This document shows, in pieces, positions 18,666 through 28,188 of a DNA stretch of 64,000 bases (position 1 is its first letter; the number at the start of each line of letters is the position of its first letter). Below the pieces are notes generated by a model. It was not told where the DNA came from, did not search any database, and saw only the letters and a list, made by a program, of their open reading frames with translations. This DNA is from DASXRC01 sp036506495 (GTDB lineage Bacteria > Actinomycetota > Actinomycetes > Mycobacteriales > Micromonosporaceae): the NCBI GenBank assembly GCA_036506495.1, contig DASXRQ010000145.1, positions 31,605 through 95,604 on the forward strand, read 5' to 3'. Both the position numbers and the translations under genes were made by a program.

Positions 18666-20339
18666 GTGACCGGCGTCGCCGGCCGGGTCCGCGGTGCGCT
18701 GCGCAGCGACCGTCGGCTGGATCCCGAAGCGTTGGTACGCCGAGTCGAGGCGCTGCGCGGGTTCCTGGACGCCGCCGACGGGCACCTGCCACCGGATCGA
18801 CTGGTCGCCACCCACACCGTGGTCGAGCGTGCCGGCGCGCGGCTCGCCCTGTCCCGGGAGCACACGGTCGTCGCCCTGGCCGGCTCGACCGGAAGCGGCA
18901 AGTCCAGCCTGTTCAACGCGCTCGCCCGGCTCGACCTCTCACCCGTCGGCGTACGCCGGCCGACCACCGGCGTCACACACGCCTGCGTGTGGGGTACGCC
19001 CGAGGGCGCCACGAAGCTGCTCGACTGGATCGGCGTACTCCCCCGGCACCGGTTCGCGCGCGAGAGCGCGCTGGACGCGGACGACGAGGCTCCGCTGCGC
19101 GGTCTCGTCCTGCTCGATCTGCCGGACTTCGACTCGGTCGAGCGGTCGCACCGGCTGGAGGTCGATCGGCTGCTGGGCCTCGTCGACCTCGTGGTCTGGG
19201 TGGTCGACCCGCAGAAGTACGCCGACAAGGTTGTCCATCTCGGCTACCTACGTGAGTTCCACCGGCACCGCGACGTGACTCTCGTGGTGCTCAACAAGGC
19301 CGACCTGTTGACGCCGGCTGACGTCACAAACCTGCTGACCGACCTGCGTCGGCTGCTCGACGACGACCAACTGGACGGCGTACCTACGATCGCCACGTCC
19401 GCCGTCGACCCGAACGGGCTCGCCGAGCTGCGCGCGCTGCTCGAACGCACAGTCGCTGGGCGGCAGGCGGCGCTGCGGCGGCTCAGCGGCGACGTCGACG
19501 TCGTCACCGAGGAGCTGCAGACCATGGTCGGTCCGCCGGCCGCGGAGGATGCCGTCGACCGCGACACGATCCGGCGGCTCGGCGACGCGCTGGCATCCTC
19601 GGCCGGCGTACCCGCGGTGACCGAGGCGACCGAACGGGCCTACCGGCATCGGGCGGGAGCGGCCATGGGCTGGCCGGTCGTGCGGTGGTTGCGGCGGCTA
19701 CGGCCCGATCCGCTGCACCGGCTGCACCTTCCCGCGTCGGCCGACCCGGAGGCTCCGGTCGCGGCGACCTCGGTGCCGGATCCGGACGCGGCGCAACGCG
19801 CCGCCGTCGGGCTGGCCATCCGACGGGTGGGCGACACGGCCGGCGCTCCGCTCCCGACGCCGTGGCCCGCCGCGGTCGGTGAGGCCGCGCGATCCAAGCT
19901 GGCCGACCTGCCCGACGCGCTCGACCGGGCGGTGGCGGGCACCGACATCGGGCTCAACCGCACGCCGATCTGGTGGCGACTGGTCGGCGCGCTGCAGTGG
20001 TTGGCCACGATCGCGGCCGTCGTGGGCCTCGGCTGGCTGGTCGTCGGGTACGTCATCCGGGCGCTCGGACTTCCGCAACTCGAACATCCGCGGGTCGGCG
20101 AGGTGCCCGTACCCACGCTGCTGCTGCTCGGCGGCCTGCTGCTGGGCATGCTGATTGCGCTGCTGATCCGGCCGGTGGTGGGGTGGGCGGCGCGGCGGGC
20201 CCGGGTCCGGGCGGAGACGCGGCTGCGGGCCGCGGTGACGGACGTCGCGCGCGAGTACGTCGTCGCGCCCGTTCGCGAGGTGCTGCGGGCGTACGCCGAC
20301 GCGCGCGCGGCGCTAGCGGCCGCCCGGGCCGACCGGTAG
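18666..20339 (+). CDS. Dynamin-like GTPase with two C-terminal TM segments (second of pair)
   Basis: 557 aa. GTPase domain with P-loop VALAGSTGSGKSSLFNALA (about 62-80), RPTTGVTHA (switch I), LLDLPDFDSVE (G3) and LNKADLL (G4, N/TKxD). The C-terminal half has two hydrophobic hairpin segments (LQWLATIAAVVGLGWLVVG and TLLLLGGLLLGMLIALLI), then a basic helical tail. Start GTG 18666 with GGAGA six nt upstream; 22 nt separate it from the first GTPase. Two neighbouring dynamin-like proteins often form heteromers at membranes. A role with the divisome or membrane remodelling is inferred. Confidence 0.8.
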   Translation: MTGVAGRVRGALRSDRRLDPEALVRRVEALRGFLDAADGHLPPDRLVATHTVVERAGARLALSREHTVVALAGSTGSGKSSLFNALARLDLSPVGVRRPTTGVTHACVWGTPEGATKLLDWIGVLPRHRFARESALDADDEAPLRGLVLLDLPDFDSVERSHRLEVDRLLGLVDLVVWVVDPQKYADKVVHLGYLREFHRHRDVTLVVLNKADLLTPADVTNLLTDLRRLLDDDQLDGVPTIATSAVDPNGLAELRALLERTVAGRQAALRRLSGDVDVVTEELQTMVGPPAAEDAVDRDTIRRLGDALASSAGVPAVTEATERAYRHRAGAAMGWPVVRWLRRLRPDPLHRLHLPASADPEAPVAATSVPDPDAAQRAAVGLAIRRVGDTAGAPLPTPWPAAVGEAARSKLADLPDALDRAVAGTDIGLNRTPIWWRLVGALQWLATIAAVVGLGWLVVGYVIRALGLPQLEHPRVGEVPVPTLLLLGGLLLGMLIALLIRPVVGWAARRARVRAETRLRAAVTDVAREYVVAPVREVLRAYADARAALAAARADR

Positions 20340-20351
20340 CCGGGCCGACCG

Positions 20352-20765
20352 GTGAGCCGGGTCGTGCGCGCCGGTCTCGCGCTGCTCGGTGCGCTCTACC
20401 TCGCCGGCGGCGTGCCGGCGCTGGTCGCCCCGCGCTGGTTCTTCGACGAGTTCCCCGGTTTCGGGCACCGGTGGACCGCCGCGTACCCGCCGTACAACCC
20501 GCACCTCGTGGCGGACCTCGGCGCGACCTTCGTGACCCTCGCGACGCTGCTGCTGCTCGCCGCGTGGCTCGCCGACCGGCGGGTCGCCGGCGCGGTGCTC
20601 GCCGGCGTGCTGGTCTTCTCCACGCTGCATCTGGTGTTTCACGCGACGCACACCGGCACGCTCACCGGGTTCGACCTGGCCGCGAGCCTGACCGCGCTCG
20701 CGCTGGGCGTGCTGATCCCGGCCGTGCTGCTGGTCGCCGTCCTCCGGTGGACTCGGCCACGCTGA
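20352..20765 (+). CDS. Small four-TM membrane protein
   Basis: 137 aa. Hydrophobic segments near residues 6-26, 55-75, 80-98 and 108-132, with conserved-looking FPGFGHRW and HLVFHATHTG motifs in the loops. It starts 12 nt after the second GTPase, so co-transcription is likely. No catalytic motif is seen. Similar small membrane proteins in actinobacteria are annotated only as hypothetical. Confidence 0.75.
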   Translation: MSRVVRAGLALLGALYLAGGVPALVAPRWFFDEFPGFGHRWTAAYPPYNPHLVADLGATFVTLATLLLLAAWLADRRVAGAVLAGVLVFSTLHLVFHATHTGTLTGFDLAASLTALALGVLIPAVLLVAVLRWTRPR

Positions 20766-20771
20766 CCGGCG

Positions 20772-20816
20772 CGGCTCAGCGGGCCAGCCGGCGGGTCGCT
20801 CAGCGGGCCAGCCGGT
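20772..20816. repeat. Short direct repeat at convergent gene ends
   Basis: gctcagcgggccagccgg occurs twice (20774 and 20798 onwards) between the stop of the membrane protein and into the end of the esterase gene; the second copy encodes the end of the esterase (AHRLAR). Probably a small in-place duplication. Confidence 0.7.
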
Positions 20817-21828
20817 GCGCGAGCCAGGACAGTGCGAGCGGATAGCGGTAGTCGATCGCGCCGTGGCCGGCGTCGAACAGTTCAAAGTGGACACGTTCGT
20901 CCGGCACACCGATCCGCGACAGCTCCGCCCGGAACGCCTCCGCGCCGAGATCGAGGTGGAACTCGTCCCGCGTACCGGCGTCGATCCAGGCCGCGCGCAG
21001 CGATCGCAGCGCGTCGGCGTACCGGTCGACCATGCGCACCGGGTCCCAGTCGAGCCAGCGCTGCCACGCCCGCGGGCGCAGCGCACCCGTTCTCGGGTCG
21101 AACGGCAGCTCGGGCGTGCCGTCGTCCGCGGCGGAGAAGCACGCCGCGCAGCCGAGCACGACGAGCAGCGACTGGTCGGCCTCCTTCGCGAACGCTGGCC
21201 GCGACTGGAAGTCCGCCCACCAGCGCATGATGTCGTGGTCGTAGGCGCGCAGGAACCGGGCCGCCTTCGCGAACTCGGGGACGTAGCTCAGCTCGTACAG
21301 GCTGTCCCCCGCGTGCGTGGCGAGCGCGCCGAAGAGGTCCGGCCGCAGCATCGGCGTGATCATCGCGCCGAACCCGCCGGACGACTTGCCGGATATCGCG
21401 CGCGAGTCGCGCTGCGCGACGGTGCGGTACCGGGCGTCCACCCATGGCACGACCTCGTCGCACAGGTACGAGTGGTACGCCCCGGTGCCCGGCGAGTCGA
21501 CGAACTGCGACCCGCCGTACGCCGTCCACGCGTCGACGTAGACCACGATGCAGCCCGGCGCCTCGCCGCTAGCGAACACCGCGTCGGCCGTCTCGATGAA
21601 CGGCTGGCGGTACGGCGAGCGGTTCGCCCACATGTTCACGTACCCCGTGTAGCCCTGTATGACGTAGACCGCCGGGTACCGGGTGCCCACCTCGTCGTCG
21701 TAGCCCGGCGGCACGTACACCCAGATCGGCCGCTCGTGCGGGTCGCCCAGCGGGTTGTTACGAAGGAGCTTGGAGTCGATGACGGAGCGGTCGAGCCGGC
21801 CGGCCAGCTCGGTGTCCCATGGCAGCAT
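20800..21828 (-). CDS. Esterase-D family alpha/beta hydrolase
   Basis: 342 aa. Start ATG 21828 (MLPWDTELAG). The esterase-family core has IWVYVPPGYDD, YPAVYVIQGYTG, the nucleophile elbow GKSSGGFGA with Ser in G-x-S-x-G context, and a C-terminal His in FDAGHGAIDYRYPLAL. The family (S-formylglutathione hydrolase/feruloyl esterase/antigen-85-like fold) hydrolyses carboxyl esters; the substrate is unknown. No signal peptide is visible, so it is probably cytoplasmic. Convergent with the upstream membrane protein gene. Confidence 0.85.
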   Translation of the reverse strand: MLPWDTELAGRLDRSVIDSKLLRNNPLGDPHERPIWVYVPPGYDDEVGTRYPAVYVIQGYTGYVNMWANRSPYRQPFIETADAVFASGEAPGCIVVYVDAWTAYGGSQFVDSPGTGAYHSYLCDEVVPWVDARYRTVAQRDSRAISGKSSGGFGAMITPMLRPDLFGALATHAGDSLYELSYVPEFAKAARFLRAYDHDIMRWWADFQSRPAFAKEADQSLLVVLGCAACFSAADDGTPELPFDPRTGALRPRAWQRWLDWDPVRMVDRYADALRSLRAAWIDAGTRDEFHLDLGAEAFRAELSRIGVPDERVHFELFDAGHGAIDYRYPLALSWLAHRLAR

Positions 21829-21897
21829 GCGCCCAGTCAACCATCGCGGCGTGGCGGCCGGGGAGCCGCCGGGCCGGCCCGGCGTAGGCTCGACCGC

Positions 21898-23118
21898 ATG
21901 CCTACGCCACGGACGCCGTACGAGGCCGTCCTGCACGCGGCCCGCGACATCGTCACGCTGGACACGGCGTTCGATGCCGAGATGCTGGGCGCCGCGCTGC
22001 TGGGCAGCGTCTACGCGCTCGCGGAGGATGATCGGGCGGCGGTGGTGCGCCGCTTCGTCGGCGACTTCCTCGCCGCGACGGCCCGCCGGCGTACGCCCGC
22101 GGCGACCGCGATCCGCCAGGTGTTCGCCACGCTGGTGCCCGAGGCGCCGGGGGCGGCCGGCGTCCGCCCGGGACCGGCGGCGCCGCCGTGGGCGGCTCAT
22201 CTCGGTCGGGTACGCCTGACCGGCACTTTTTCCTACGGCGACGTCTACGGCGACCAGACGTCCTACCTGGCGACGTACGCGTACGACGACGGCGATCTCG
22301 GCGGCCCGGAGCATGCCGTCGTGGCGCTCGTGGACCACAACATCGGCATCGCCAAGGACGCATTCGTGGGCGGGCCGGCGGAGCGGGTCGTCGATCAGGT
22401 GCGCGAGATGTGCGCTGGCGACGCGCTGACCTGGTTCGGCGAGGTCGACCCCGCGCGCATGCGGGCGGAGATCGACCGGCACTTGGAGATCACCGACGCG
22501 CTGACCGAACTGCCGGACGAGGGCTCGCTCGCCACCGACCGGGCGCTGGTCGGCGCGCGCCTCGCCCTACTGCCGGCCCCCAGCGACAAGCCGGACGCAG
22601 AGCCCGAGCCCATGTCCGCGGACGCGCGCATGGCCCTCGTCGCGGAGTTCCTGGCCTCGACCGAGGCAGCGGACGCCGGCCTGACCGAGCTCGACGAAGC
22701 GGACCTGGCGTCGCTGCATTTTTGCCTGAGCCTCGTGCTCGACCACGCCGACACGTTCCCCGACGTGAACCCGCTGCGTTGGAGCCCGGCCGTCGTCGGC
22801 CTGTTCCTCCTGGACTGGGTGCACCGGCGTGCGGTGCTGGACCCCACCGACGCGGCCATGCTGCCGCGGGCGCTGCGGGCCTGGGTGGCGTACGCGGCGC
22901 GCCGCCGAGGGCTGCCGGAGCCGGCCGGGAGCCAGACCGTGGAGGCGGTGGATGAACTGGCCGACGAATTCGCGCGCCTGTACGCGACCGGCGAGCGGCG
23001 CAGCCCCGCGACCGCCGCGGTCGCGCAGCTCATCGCCGAGGGCGTCGATCCGAACGACCCGGCGGCGCTGAACACGTGGCTGTCGGCCAACCGCAACGGT
23101 GGCCGACCCGCGGACTGA
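21898..23118 (+). CDS. Conserved hypothetical protein
   Basis: 406 aa. ATG 21898, with TAGGCT at 21885-21890 seven nt upstream (leaderless pattern). The protein is soluble and Ala/Asp-rich. Features include SYGDVYGDQTSYLATYAYDD, VALVDHNIGIAKDAFVG, LHFCLSLVLDHADTFPDVN and WSPAVVGLFLLDWVHRRAV. It recalls actinobacterial proteins of unknown function that resemble plasmid pRiA4b/SEC-C-like helical proteins, but I cannot assign a family. Divergent from the esterase. Confidence 0.75.
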   Translation: MPTPRTPYEAVLHAARDIVTLDTAFDAEMLGAALLGSVYALAEDDRAAVVRRFVGDFLAATARRRTPAATAIRQVFATLVPEAPGAAGVRPGPAAPPWAAHLGRVRLTGTFSYGDVYGDQTSYLATYAYDDGDLGGPEHAVVALVDHNIGIAKDAFVGGPAERVVDQVREMCAGDALTWFGEVDPARMRAEIDRHLEITDALTELPDEGSLATDRALVGARLALLPAPSDKPDAEPEPMSADARMALVAEFLASTEAADAGLTELDEADLASLHFCLSLVLDHADTFPDVNPLRWSPAVVGLFLLDWVHRRAVLDPTDAAMLPRALRAWVAYAARRRGLPEPAGSQTVEAVDELADEFARLYATGERRSPATAAVAQLIAEGVDPNDPAALNTWLSANRNGGRPAD

Positions 23119-23121
23119 GGC

Positions 23122-23973
23122 TCACCTGCCGCGCTCGGGGCGACGTCGCGTCCGGCCACACCGGGCGAGCGGCGACGCCGTGGCCGACGACGACGTCGTG
23201 GTCGAGGGCGCGACGGGCACACAGCGCCCACCGCGGTGGCCGCAGCCGATGGGCCGCCGCCCCGTTGGGTCTCGGTGCGGCGGAGCGGGCGCCTTCCCGG
23301 GCGGGTGCGGTGGCTTCCAGCCGGGCGCGCGGGGCGGCGGCGTCCAACCGGGCAACCGAGGCGGCGTCAAGCCGGGTGCGGGCGCCGGCGGCGTCGGCAC
23401 GGGCGTGACCCCGGGCGGCGTCGGCACGGGCGTGATCTCGGGCAGCCGGGGCGGCGCGGGCGTACCGTCGGCGCGCGCGGGCGCGATGGCCGGCCGGGAG
23501 GGCGCCGGTCCGGGACGGTGTTCGGAACGCCCTCGCGGCGTACCGGCCGAGCTTGTGGTCGCCACCGGCGTGGGTTCGGGGCGACCGAGGGTCGGACCGA
23601 CCGGGACGTCGACCCACGGGACGATGACCGCGGGCACCTGGGCCTCCTCGGCGAGGAACGGCGTCGTCTGACCAGCACCGTCGTCGGCGAGTGTGGCCGA
23701 ACCCGCGGTGATGGCGGCCAGCACCGGCAGCGACGCCGTCGCCACGAGGAACGCCACGATGGCGGCGTAGCGCCAGGGCGTACCGGCGAGTCCTTGGGCC
23801 CGGTGGATCCCCGCGACGCGGCGTTCGGCGGCGTGGGTACCGCCGGTTGCGCGGTGCCGGGCCAGCAGGCGGCGGACTCGGGGGGCCGCCGGCCGCGCGT
23901 CCGGGATCCTTGGGCCCGAGCCGTGATCCGGCACGCGTGACTCCTCGCGTCGATGACATGGAACCGCGCCCAA
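23122..23973 (-). CDS. Single-TM Pro-rich protein
   Basis: 283 aa if started at 23973; a GTG at 23934 is also possible. A basic N-terminus is followed by one TM segment (about 70-92: YAAIVAFLVATASLPVLAAI), then a Thr/Pro-rich tail with repeats (ITPVPTPPGVTPVPTPPAP, PGWTPPPRAPGWKPP), presumably outside the cell. The Arg-rich last 50 residues look less natural and could reflect a misjudged end. The opposite strand also has a long open frame here, as usual in such GC-rich DNA. Moderately supported. Confidence 0.5.
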   Translation of the reverse strand: MGAVPCHRREESRVPDHGSGPRIPDARPAAPRVRRLLARHRATGGTHAAERRVAGIHRAQGLAGTPWRYAAIVAFLVATASLPVLAAITAGSATLADDGAGQTTPFLAEEAQVPAVIVPWVDVPVGPTLGRPEPTPVATTSSAGTPRGRSEHRPGPAPSRPAIAPARADGTPAPPRLPEITPVPTPPGVTPVPTPPAPAPGLTPPRLPGWTPPPRAPGWKPPHPPGKAPAPPHRDPTGRRPIGCGHRGGRCVPVAPSTTTSSSATASPLARCGRTRRRPERGR

Positions 23974-24308
23974 CAGCGTCGCCTAGTAACGCAACGTTGG
24001 CCAGCCAACAACAGCGTGTCACCGTGCCAAGTTCGCAGGCAGCGGACAAAACGCCGCATCCCGGCGCACGTCACGCCCGAGGTGTGGGCGCGCTCACCGC
24101 TTCTGCGAATATGGACGCGACGGCACCGTGGCCGCGGCCACCGCGCACCCGCAGCTCGGCGTACCGACCTGATCGTGCGCGGGCACGGCGCGACCCCGGG
24201 CCGGCGCTCCCGCCGCGTGGCAGTCCCTACCGGGCCGAGGCGCGGCACGCAGAACCCGCTGCGCGGCCGGGACACCCCCGTCGCCGCTCACATGACAGGG
24301 AGATACGG
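23974..24308. other. Intergenic region upstream of the E1a gene with palindrome
   Basis: No convincing gene. It contains a perfect GTTGGC-CA-GCCAAC palindrome (23996-24009), a candidate operator for the dehydrogenase operon. GGGAGA precedes the start of the E1-alpha gene. Confidence 0.5.
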
Positions 24309-25526
24309 ATGGCGAAGGGCGACGAAGCCCAGGCCCGGAGGCCGGACGCGGCCCGGGCGGCCTCGCGGCGACCGGCGGCGACGCGGACCCACAACGGACG
24401 CGCCGCCAGGTCGGCGGACACGTCGGAACCCGAGCTCGTGCAGCTGCTGACCCCCGAGGGGGAACGGATCGACAGCGTGCAGGGGCCCGACGGGATCGAA
24501 TACACCGTCGACTTCACCGACGAGGAGTACCGGGGTCTGTACCGCGACCTCGTCATCGTGCGCCGGCTCGACGCCGAGGCGACGGCGCTGCAGCGCCAGG
24601 GCGAGCTGGGCATCTGGGCGAGCCTGCTGGGCCAGGAGGCCGCACAGGTGGGCTCCGGGCGGGCCCTGCGCGACCAGGACATGGCGTTCCCGACGTACCG
24701 CGAGCACGGCGTTCTCTATTGCCGCGGCATCGACCCGATCATGCCGTTGGGCCTGTTCCGCGGCGTGGACCAGGGCGGCTGGGACCCGAACGAGTTCAAG
24801 TTCAACATGTACACGATCGTGATCGGCGCGCAGACTCTGCATGCGACCGGGTATGCCATGGGCATCACCAAGGACGGCAAGGTCGGCAGCGACGACGGCG
24901 AGGCGGTCATCGCCTACTTCGGCGACGGCGCGATCTCGCAGGGCGACGTGAACGAGGCCTTCATCTGGGGCTCGGTGTTCCACGCGCCGATCGTGTTCTT
25001 CTGCCAGAACAACCAGTACGCCATCTCCGAACCCCTCGAAAGGCAGACGCGCATCCCGCTCTACCGGCGGGCCAGTGGCTTCGGCTTCCCCGGCGTCCGG
25101 GTGGACGGCAACGACGTGCTGGCTTCCTACGCGGTCACCCGCACGGCACTCGACCACGCGAGGCACGGTCAGGGCCCGACGCTCATCGAGGCCTACACGT
25201 ACCGGATGGGCGCCCACACGACCTCCGACGACCCGACGCGATACCGGATCGCCGGCGAGCTCGAGACGTGGCAGGCGAAGGATCCGATCAAGCGAATGAA
25301 GGCGTTCCTCGAGAAGCAGCAGATCGCCGACGAGACGTACCTCGCCGACGTCGACGAGCAGGCCAAGCGGGAGGCGGTGCACCTGCGCGAGCGGGTGCTG
25401 TCGATGCCCGACCCGGAGCCGCTGACGCTCTTCGACCATGTGTACGCCGGCGGTTCTCCACACCTCGACGCGCAGCGCGAGCGGTACGCCGCCTACCTCG
25501 AGTCCTTCGACGGGAGTGCGCACTGA
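24309..25526 (+). CDS. pdhA: 2-oxoacid dehydrogenase E1 component, alpha subunit
   Basis: 405 aa. ThDP-dependent decarboxylase subunit of a pyruvate or branched-chain 2-oxoacid dehydrogenase complex. The ThDP/Mg motif GDGAISQGDVNEAF...NNQYAISEP spans about residues 205-245. MGAHTTSDDPTRYR is the phosphorylation-loop region of the family. An Ala/Arg-rich ~60-residue N-terminal extension precedes the core. Start ATG 24309 with GGGAGA upstream. First gene of the E1a-E1b-E2 operon, overlapping the next by one nt (TGATG). Substrate choice (pyruvate vs branched-chain) cannot be settled from sequence alone. Confidence 0.93.
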   Translation: MAKGDEAQARRPDAARAASRRPAATRTHNGRAARSADTSEPELVQLLTPEGERIDSVQGPDGIEYTVDFTDEEYRGLYRDLVIVRRLDAEATALQRQGELGIWASLLGQEAAQVGSGRALRDQDMAFPTYREHGVLYCRGIDPIMPLGLFRGVDQGGWDPNEFKFNMYTIVIGAQTLHATGYAMGITKDGKVGSDDGEAVIAYFGDGAISQGDVNEAFIWGSVFHAPIVFFCQNNQYAISEPLERQTRIPLYRRASGFGFPGVRVDGNDVLASYAVTRTALDHARHGQGPTLIEAYTYRMGAHTTSDDPTRYRIAGELETWQAKDPIKRMKAFLEKQQIADETYLADVDEQAKREAVHLRERVLSMPDPEPLTLFDHVYAGGSPHLDAQRERYAAYLESFDGSAH

Positions 25527-26515
25527 TGGCAACCGAGACCCTGACCCTGGGCAAGGCCCTCAACACGGGCCTGCGCCGCGCACTCGAGAACGACCCCAAG
25601 GTTGTGATCATGGGCGAGGACGTCGGCAAGCTCGGCGGCGTCTTCCGCATCACGGACGCCCTCCAGAAGGACTTCGGCGAGGACCGCGTCATCGACACCC
25701 CGCTGGCCGAGTCCGGCATCATCGGCACCGCGGTCGGCCTGGCCATCCGCGGGTACCGGCCGGTCTGCGAGATCCAGTTCGACGGCTTCGTGTACCCGGC
25801 GTACGACCAGATCGTCAGCCAGGTGGCGAAGATGCACTACCGCTCGCAGGGCAAGGTGCGGCTGCCGATCGTCATCCGCATCCCGTTCGGTGGCGGCATC
25901 GGCGCCGTCGAGCACCACTCCGAGTCTCCGGAGGCGTACTTCGCACACACCGCCGGTCTCAAGGTCGTCTCCTGCGCGAACCCGTCCGACGCGTACACGA
26001 TGATCCAGCAGGCCATCGCCTCCGACGACCCGATCGTGTTCATGGAGCCCAAGCGCCGCTACTGGGAGAAGGGCGAGGTCGAGATCGACGCTCCGCTCGG
26101 CTCGGCGTACCCGCTGCATGCCTCGCGTGTCGAGCGGGTGGGCACGGACGCGACGATCCTCGCGTACGGCCCGATGGTGCGCACAGCGTTGGATGCGGCC
26201 ACCGCGGCCGAGGACGACGGGCGCTCGCTCGAGGTCATCGACCTCCGCACGCTGTCGCCGCTCGACCTCGGCTCGGCCTTCGAGTCGGTGCGGCGCACCG
26301 GCCGGTGCGTGGTTGTGCACGAGGCGCCGGGCAACCTCGGCATGGGCGCGGAGATCGCGGCCCGGATCACCGAGGAGTGCTTCTACTCGCTCGAGGCGCC
26401 CGTGCTGCGGGTAACCGGATTCGACACGCCGTACCCAGCCGCGCGGGTCGAGGAGGAGTACCTGCCCGATCTGGATCGGGTGCTCGACGCCGTCGACCGG
26501 ACGTTCGGGTGGTGA
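25526..26515 (+). CDS. 2-oxoacid dehydrogenase E1 component, beta subunit
   Basis: 329 aa. Transketolase-type pyrimidine domain (MGEDVGKLGGVF, DTPLAESGIIGTAVGLAIRG) and C-terminal transketolase domain (ATILAYGPMVRTAL, IDLRTLSPLD, VVVHEAPGNLGMGAEIAARI). It pairs with E1-alpha to decarboxylate the 2-oxoacid and acylate lipoyl-E2. The start overlaps the E1-alpha stop. Confidence 0.95.
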   Translation: MATETLTLGKALNTGLRRALENDPKVVIMGEDVGKLGGVFRITDALQKDFGEDRVIDTPLAESGIIGTAVGLAIRGYRPVCEIQFDGFVYPAYDQIVSQVAKMHYRSQGKVRLPIVIRIPFGGGIGAVEHHSESPEAYFAHTAGLKVVSCANPSDAYTMIQQAIASDDPIVFMEPKRRYWEKGEVEIDAPLGSAYPLHASRVERVGTDATILAYGPMVRTALDAATAAEDDGRSLEVIDLRTLSPLDLGSAFESVRRTGRCVVVHEAPGNLGMGAEIAARITEECFYSLEAPVLRVTGFDTPYPAARVEEEYLPDLDRVLDAVDRTFGW

Positions 26516-26517
26516 GA

Positions 26518-27978
26518 ATGTCGCGGATCAAGGAATTCAACCTGCCCGATCTCGGCGAGGGCCTCACCGAGGGTGAGATCCTCAAGTGGCTGGTCGGTGT
26601 CGGCGACACGATCGAGCTGAACCAGCCGATCGTCGAGGTCGAGACCGCGAAGGCCGCCGTCGAGATCCCGGCGAAGTGGGCGGGCAAGGTCGTCGAAATC
26701 CATCATCCAGAGGGCACGACCGTGGAGGTCGGCACCCCGATCATCGCTATCGACACCGACCCGGGCGCCGGCCCGGCCTCGCCGCCGGCGGACTCGAAGC
26801 AGTCGCCGGAGTCCGCGGAGCCGTCCGCGGCGTCGCTCGAGGCGGTCGAGATGGCACCGGCCGAGGGTGCCGTCGAGCCCGGCCTGATCGGGGGGCCCGC
26901 GCCGGGCGGGCGTACCGCCGTGCTGGTCGGCTACGGCCCGCGGACGGCGGCGGCCAAGCGCCGTCCACGCAGGACAGACGCCGGCGGCGCCCCTCCGGCC
27001 GATCTTGCAGTTGTGGCGCCTCCCGAGTCCGCCCAAACCCCGGCAACTCAGCCACCGCAAGTGCAAGATCGCCAGGCCGGGGGCGGCGGGCCGGCACTCG
27101 CGAAGCCGCCGGTCCGCAAGCTGGCACGCGACCTCGGCGTGGACCTGCACGCGTTGACCGGCAGCGGTCCACGAGGCTCGATCACCCGGGACGACGTCCG
27201 GTTCGCCGCGTCCGGCGCGGAGGTGGCCGAGCCCGCAGCGGCCGCGGCCGTCGGGGCGCCAGCGTTCGGGCCGGATCGAGAGCACCGGATCCCCGTCAAG
27301 GGCGTACGGAAGTTGACCGCAGAGAATATGGTCGCGTCGGCGTTCACCGCGCCGCACGTCACCGAGTTCCTCACGGTCGACGTCACCCGATCGATGAAGG
27401 CGCTCGAGCGCATCAAGGCGCTGCCCGACTGGCGCGAGGTGCGCATCTCGCCGCTGCTGCTGGTGGCGAAGGCGGTGCTGGTCGGGCTGCGACGCCACCC
27501 GATGGTCAACTCGACCTGGTCCGCGGAGTCCGCCGAGATCATCGTCAAGGAGTACGTAAACCTAGGCGTCGCGGCGGCCACCGATCGCGGCCTGATCGTG
27601 CCGAACATCAAGGACGCCGGGCGGTTGTCGTTGCGGGAGCTCGCCGACGCGATGACCGCGCTCGTGCAGACGGCGAAGGGCGGCAAGACGCCACCGGCGG
27701 ACATGTCCGGCGGCACGTTCACGATCACCAACGTCGGAGTCTTCGGGGTCGACACCGGCACCCCGATCTTGCCGCCGGGCGAGGCGGCGATCCTCGCGTT
27801 CGGTGCGGTCCGGGAGACGCCCTGGGTGCACAAGGGAAAGATCCGGGTACGCCAGGTCACCACGCTCGGCCTCTCGTTCGACCATCGGATCATCGATGGC
27901 GAGCTCGGCTCGAAGTTCCTGCGTGACGTCGGGGCGTTCCTCACCGACCCGGAGGCGACGCTGCTCGGCTGGAGCTGA
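26518..27978 (+). CDS. 2-oxoacid dehydrogenase E2 (dihydrolipoyl acyltransferase)
   Basis: 486 aa. One N-terminal lipoyl domain (residues 5-80; lipoyl-lysine in VETAKAAVEIP). An Ala/Pro linker follows. The peripheral subunit-binding domain has VRKLARDLGVDLHALTGSG (about 200-235). The catalytic acyltransferase domain ends in SFDHRIIDG (HxxxDG). The lysine is in TAK where TDK is usual, common in BCKDH-type E2s. Two nt separate it from E1-beta. The E3 (dihydrolipoamide dehydrogenase) is not in the window. GTG codons at 26509/26512 are alternative starts. Confidence 0.94.
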   Translation: MSRIKEFNLPDLGEGLTEGEILKWLVGVGDTIELNQPIVEVETAKAAVEIPAKWAGKVVEIHHPEGTTVEVGTPIIAIDTDPGAGPASPPADSKQSPESAEPSAASLEAVEMAPAEGAVEPGLIGGPAPGGRTAVLVGYGPRTAAAKRRPRRTDAGGAPPADLAVVAPPESAQTPATQPPQVQDRQAGGGGPALAKPPVRKLARDLGVDLHALTGSGPRGSITRDDVRFAASGAEVAEPAAAAAVGAPAFGPDREHRIPVKGVRKLTAENMVASAFTAPHVTEFLTVDVTRSMKALERIKALPDWREVRISPLLLVAKAVLVGLRRHPMVNSTWSAESAEIIVKEYVNLGVAAATDRGLIVPNIKDAGRLSLRELADAMTALVQTAKGGKTPPADMSGGTFTITNVGVFGVDTGTPILPPGEAAILAFGAVRETPWVHKGKIRVRQVTTLGLSFDHRIIDGELGSKFLRDVGAFLTDPEATLLGWS

Positions 27979-28188
27979 CCGTCCGCCGACAGCCCCGGTT
28001 CGCACCCGTCGGCGCGAGCCGGGGCTCCACCTCTCGCGGGTACATCTTCGGGCGCCGAGCGCGGATTCTTACGATCGTTCGGCTGGTGGCACGGATCACC
28101 GAAGGATCCCGTGGCTCTGCGCCACGGCACGAGGTGTAATAGAGGTGCCCGGCAGCCAGCCGACAACCGAATACTCTGGGGAGCCGTA

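Noticed and set aside
17039..19228. 729-codon frame opposite the GTPase pair
   Set aside because: Shadow; Arg/Ser/Ala low complexity with no domain.
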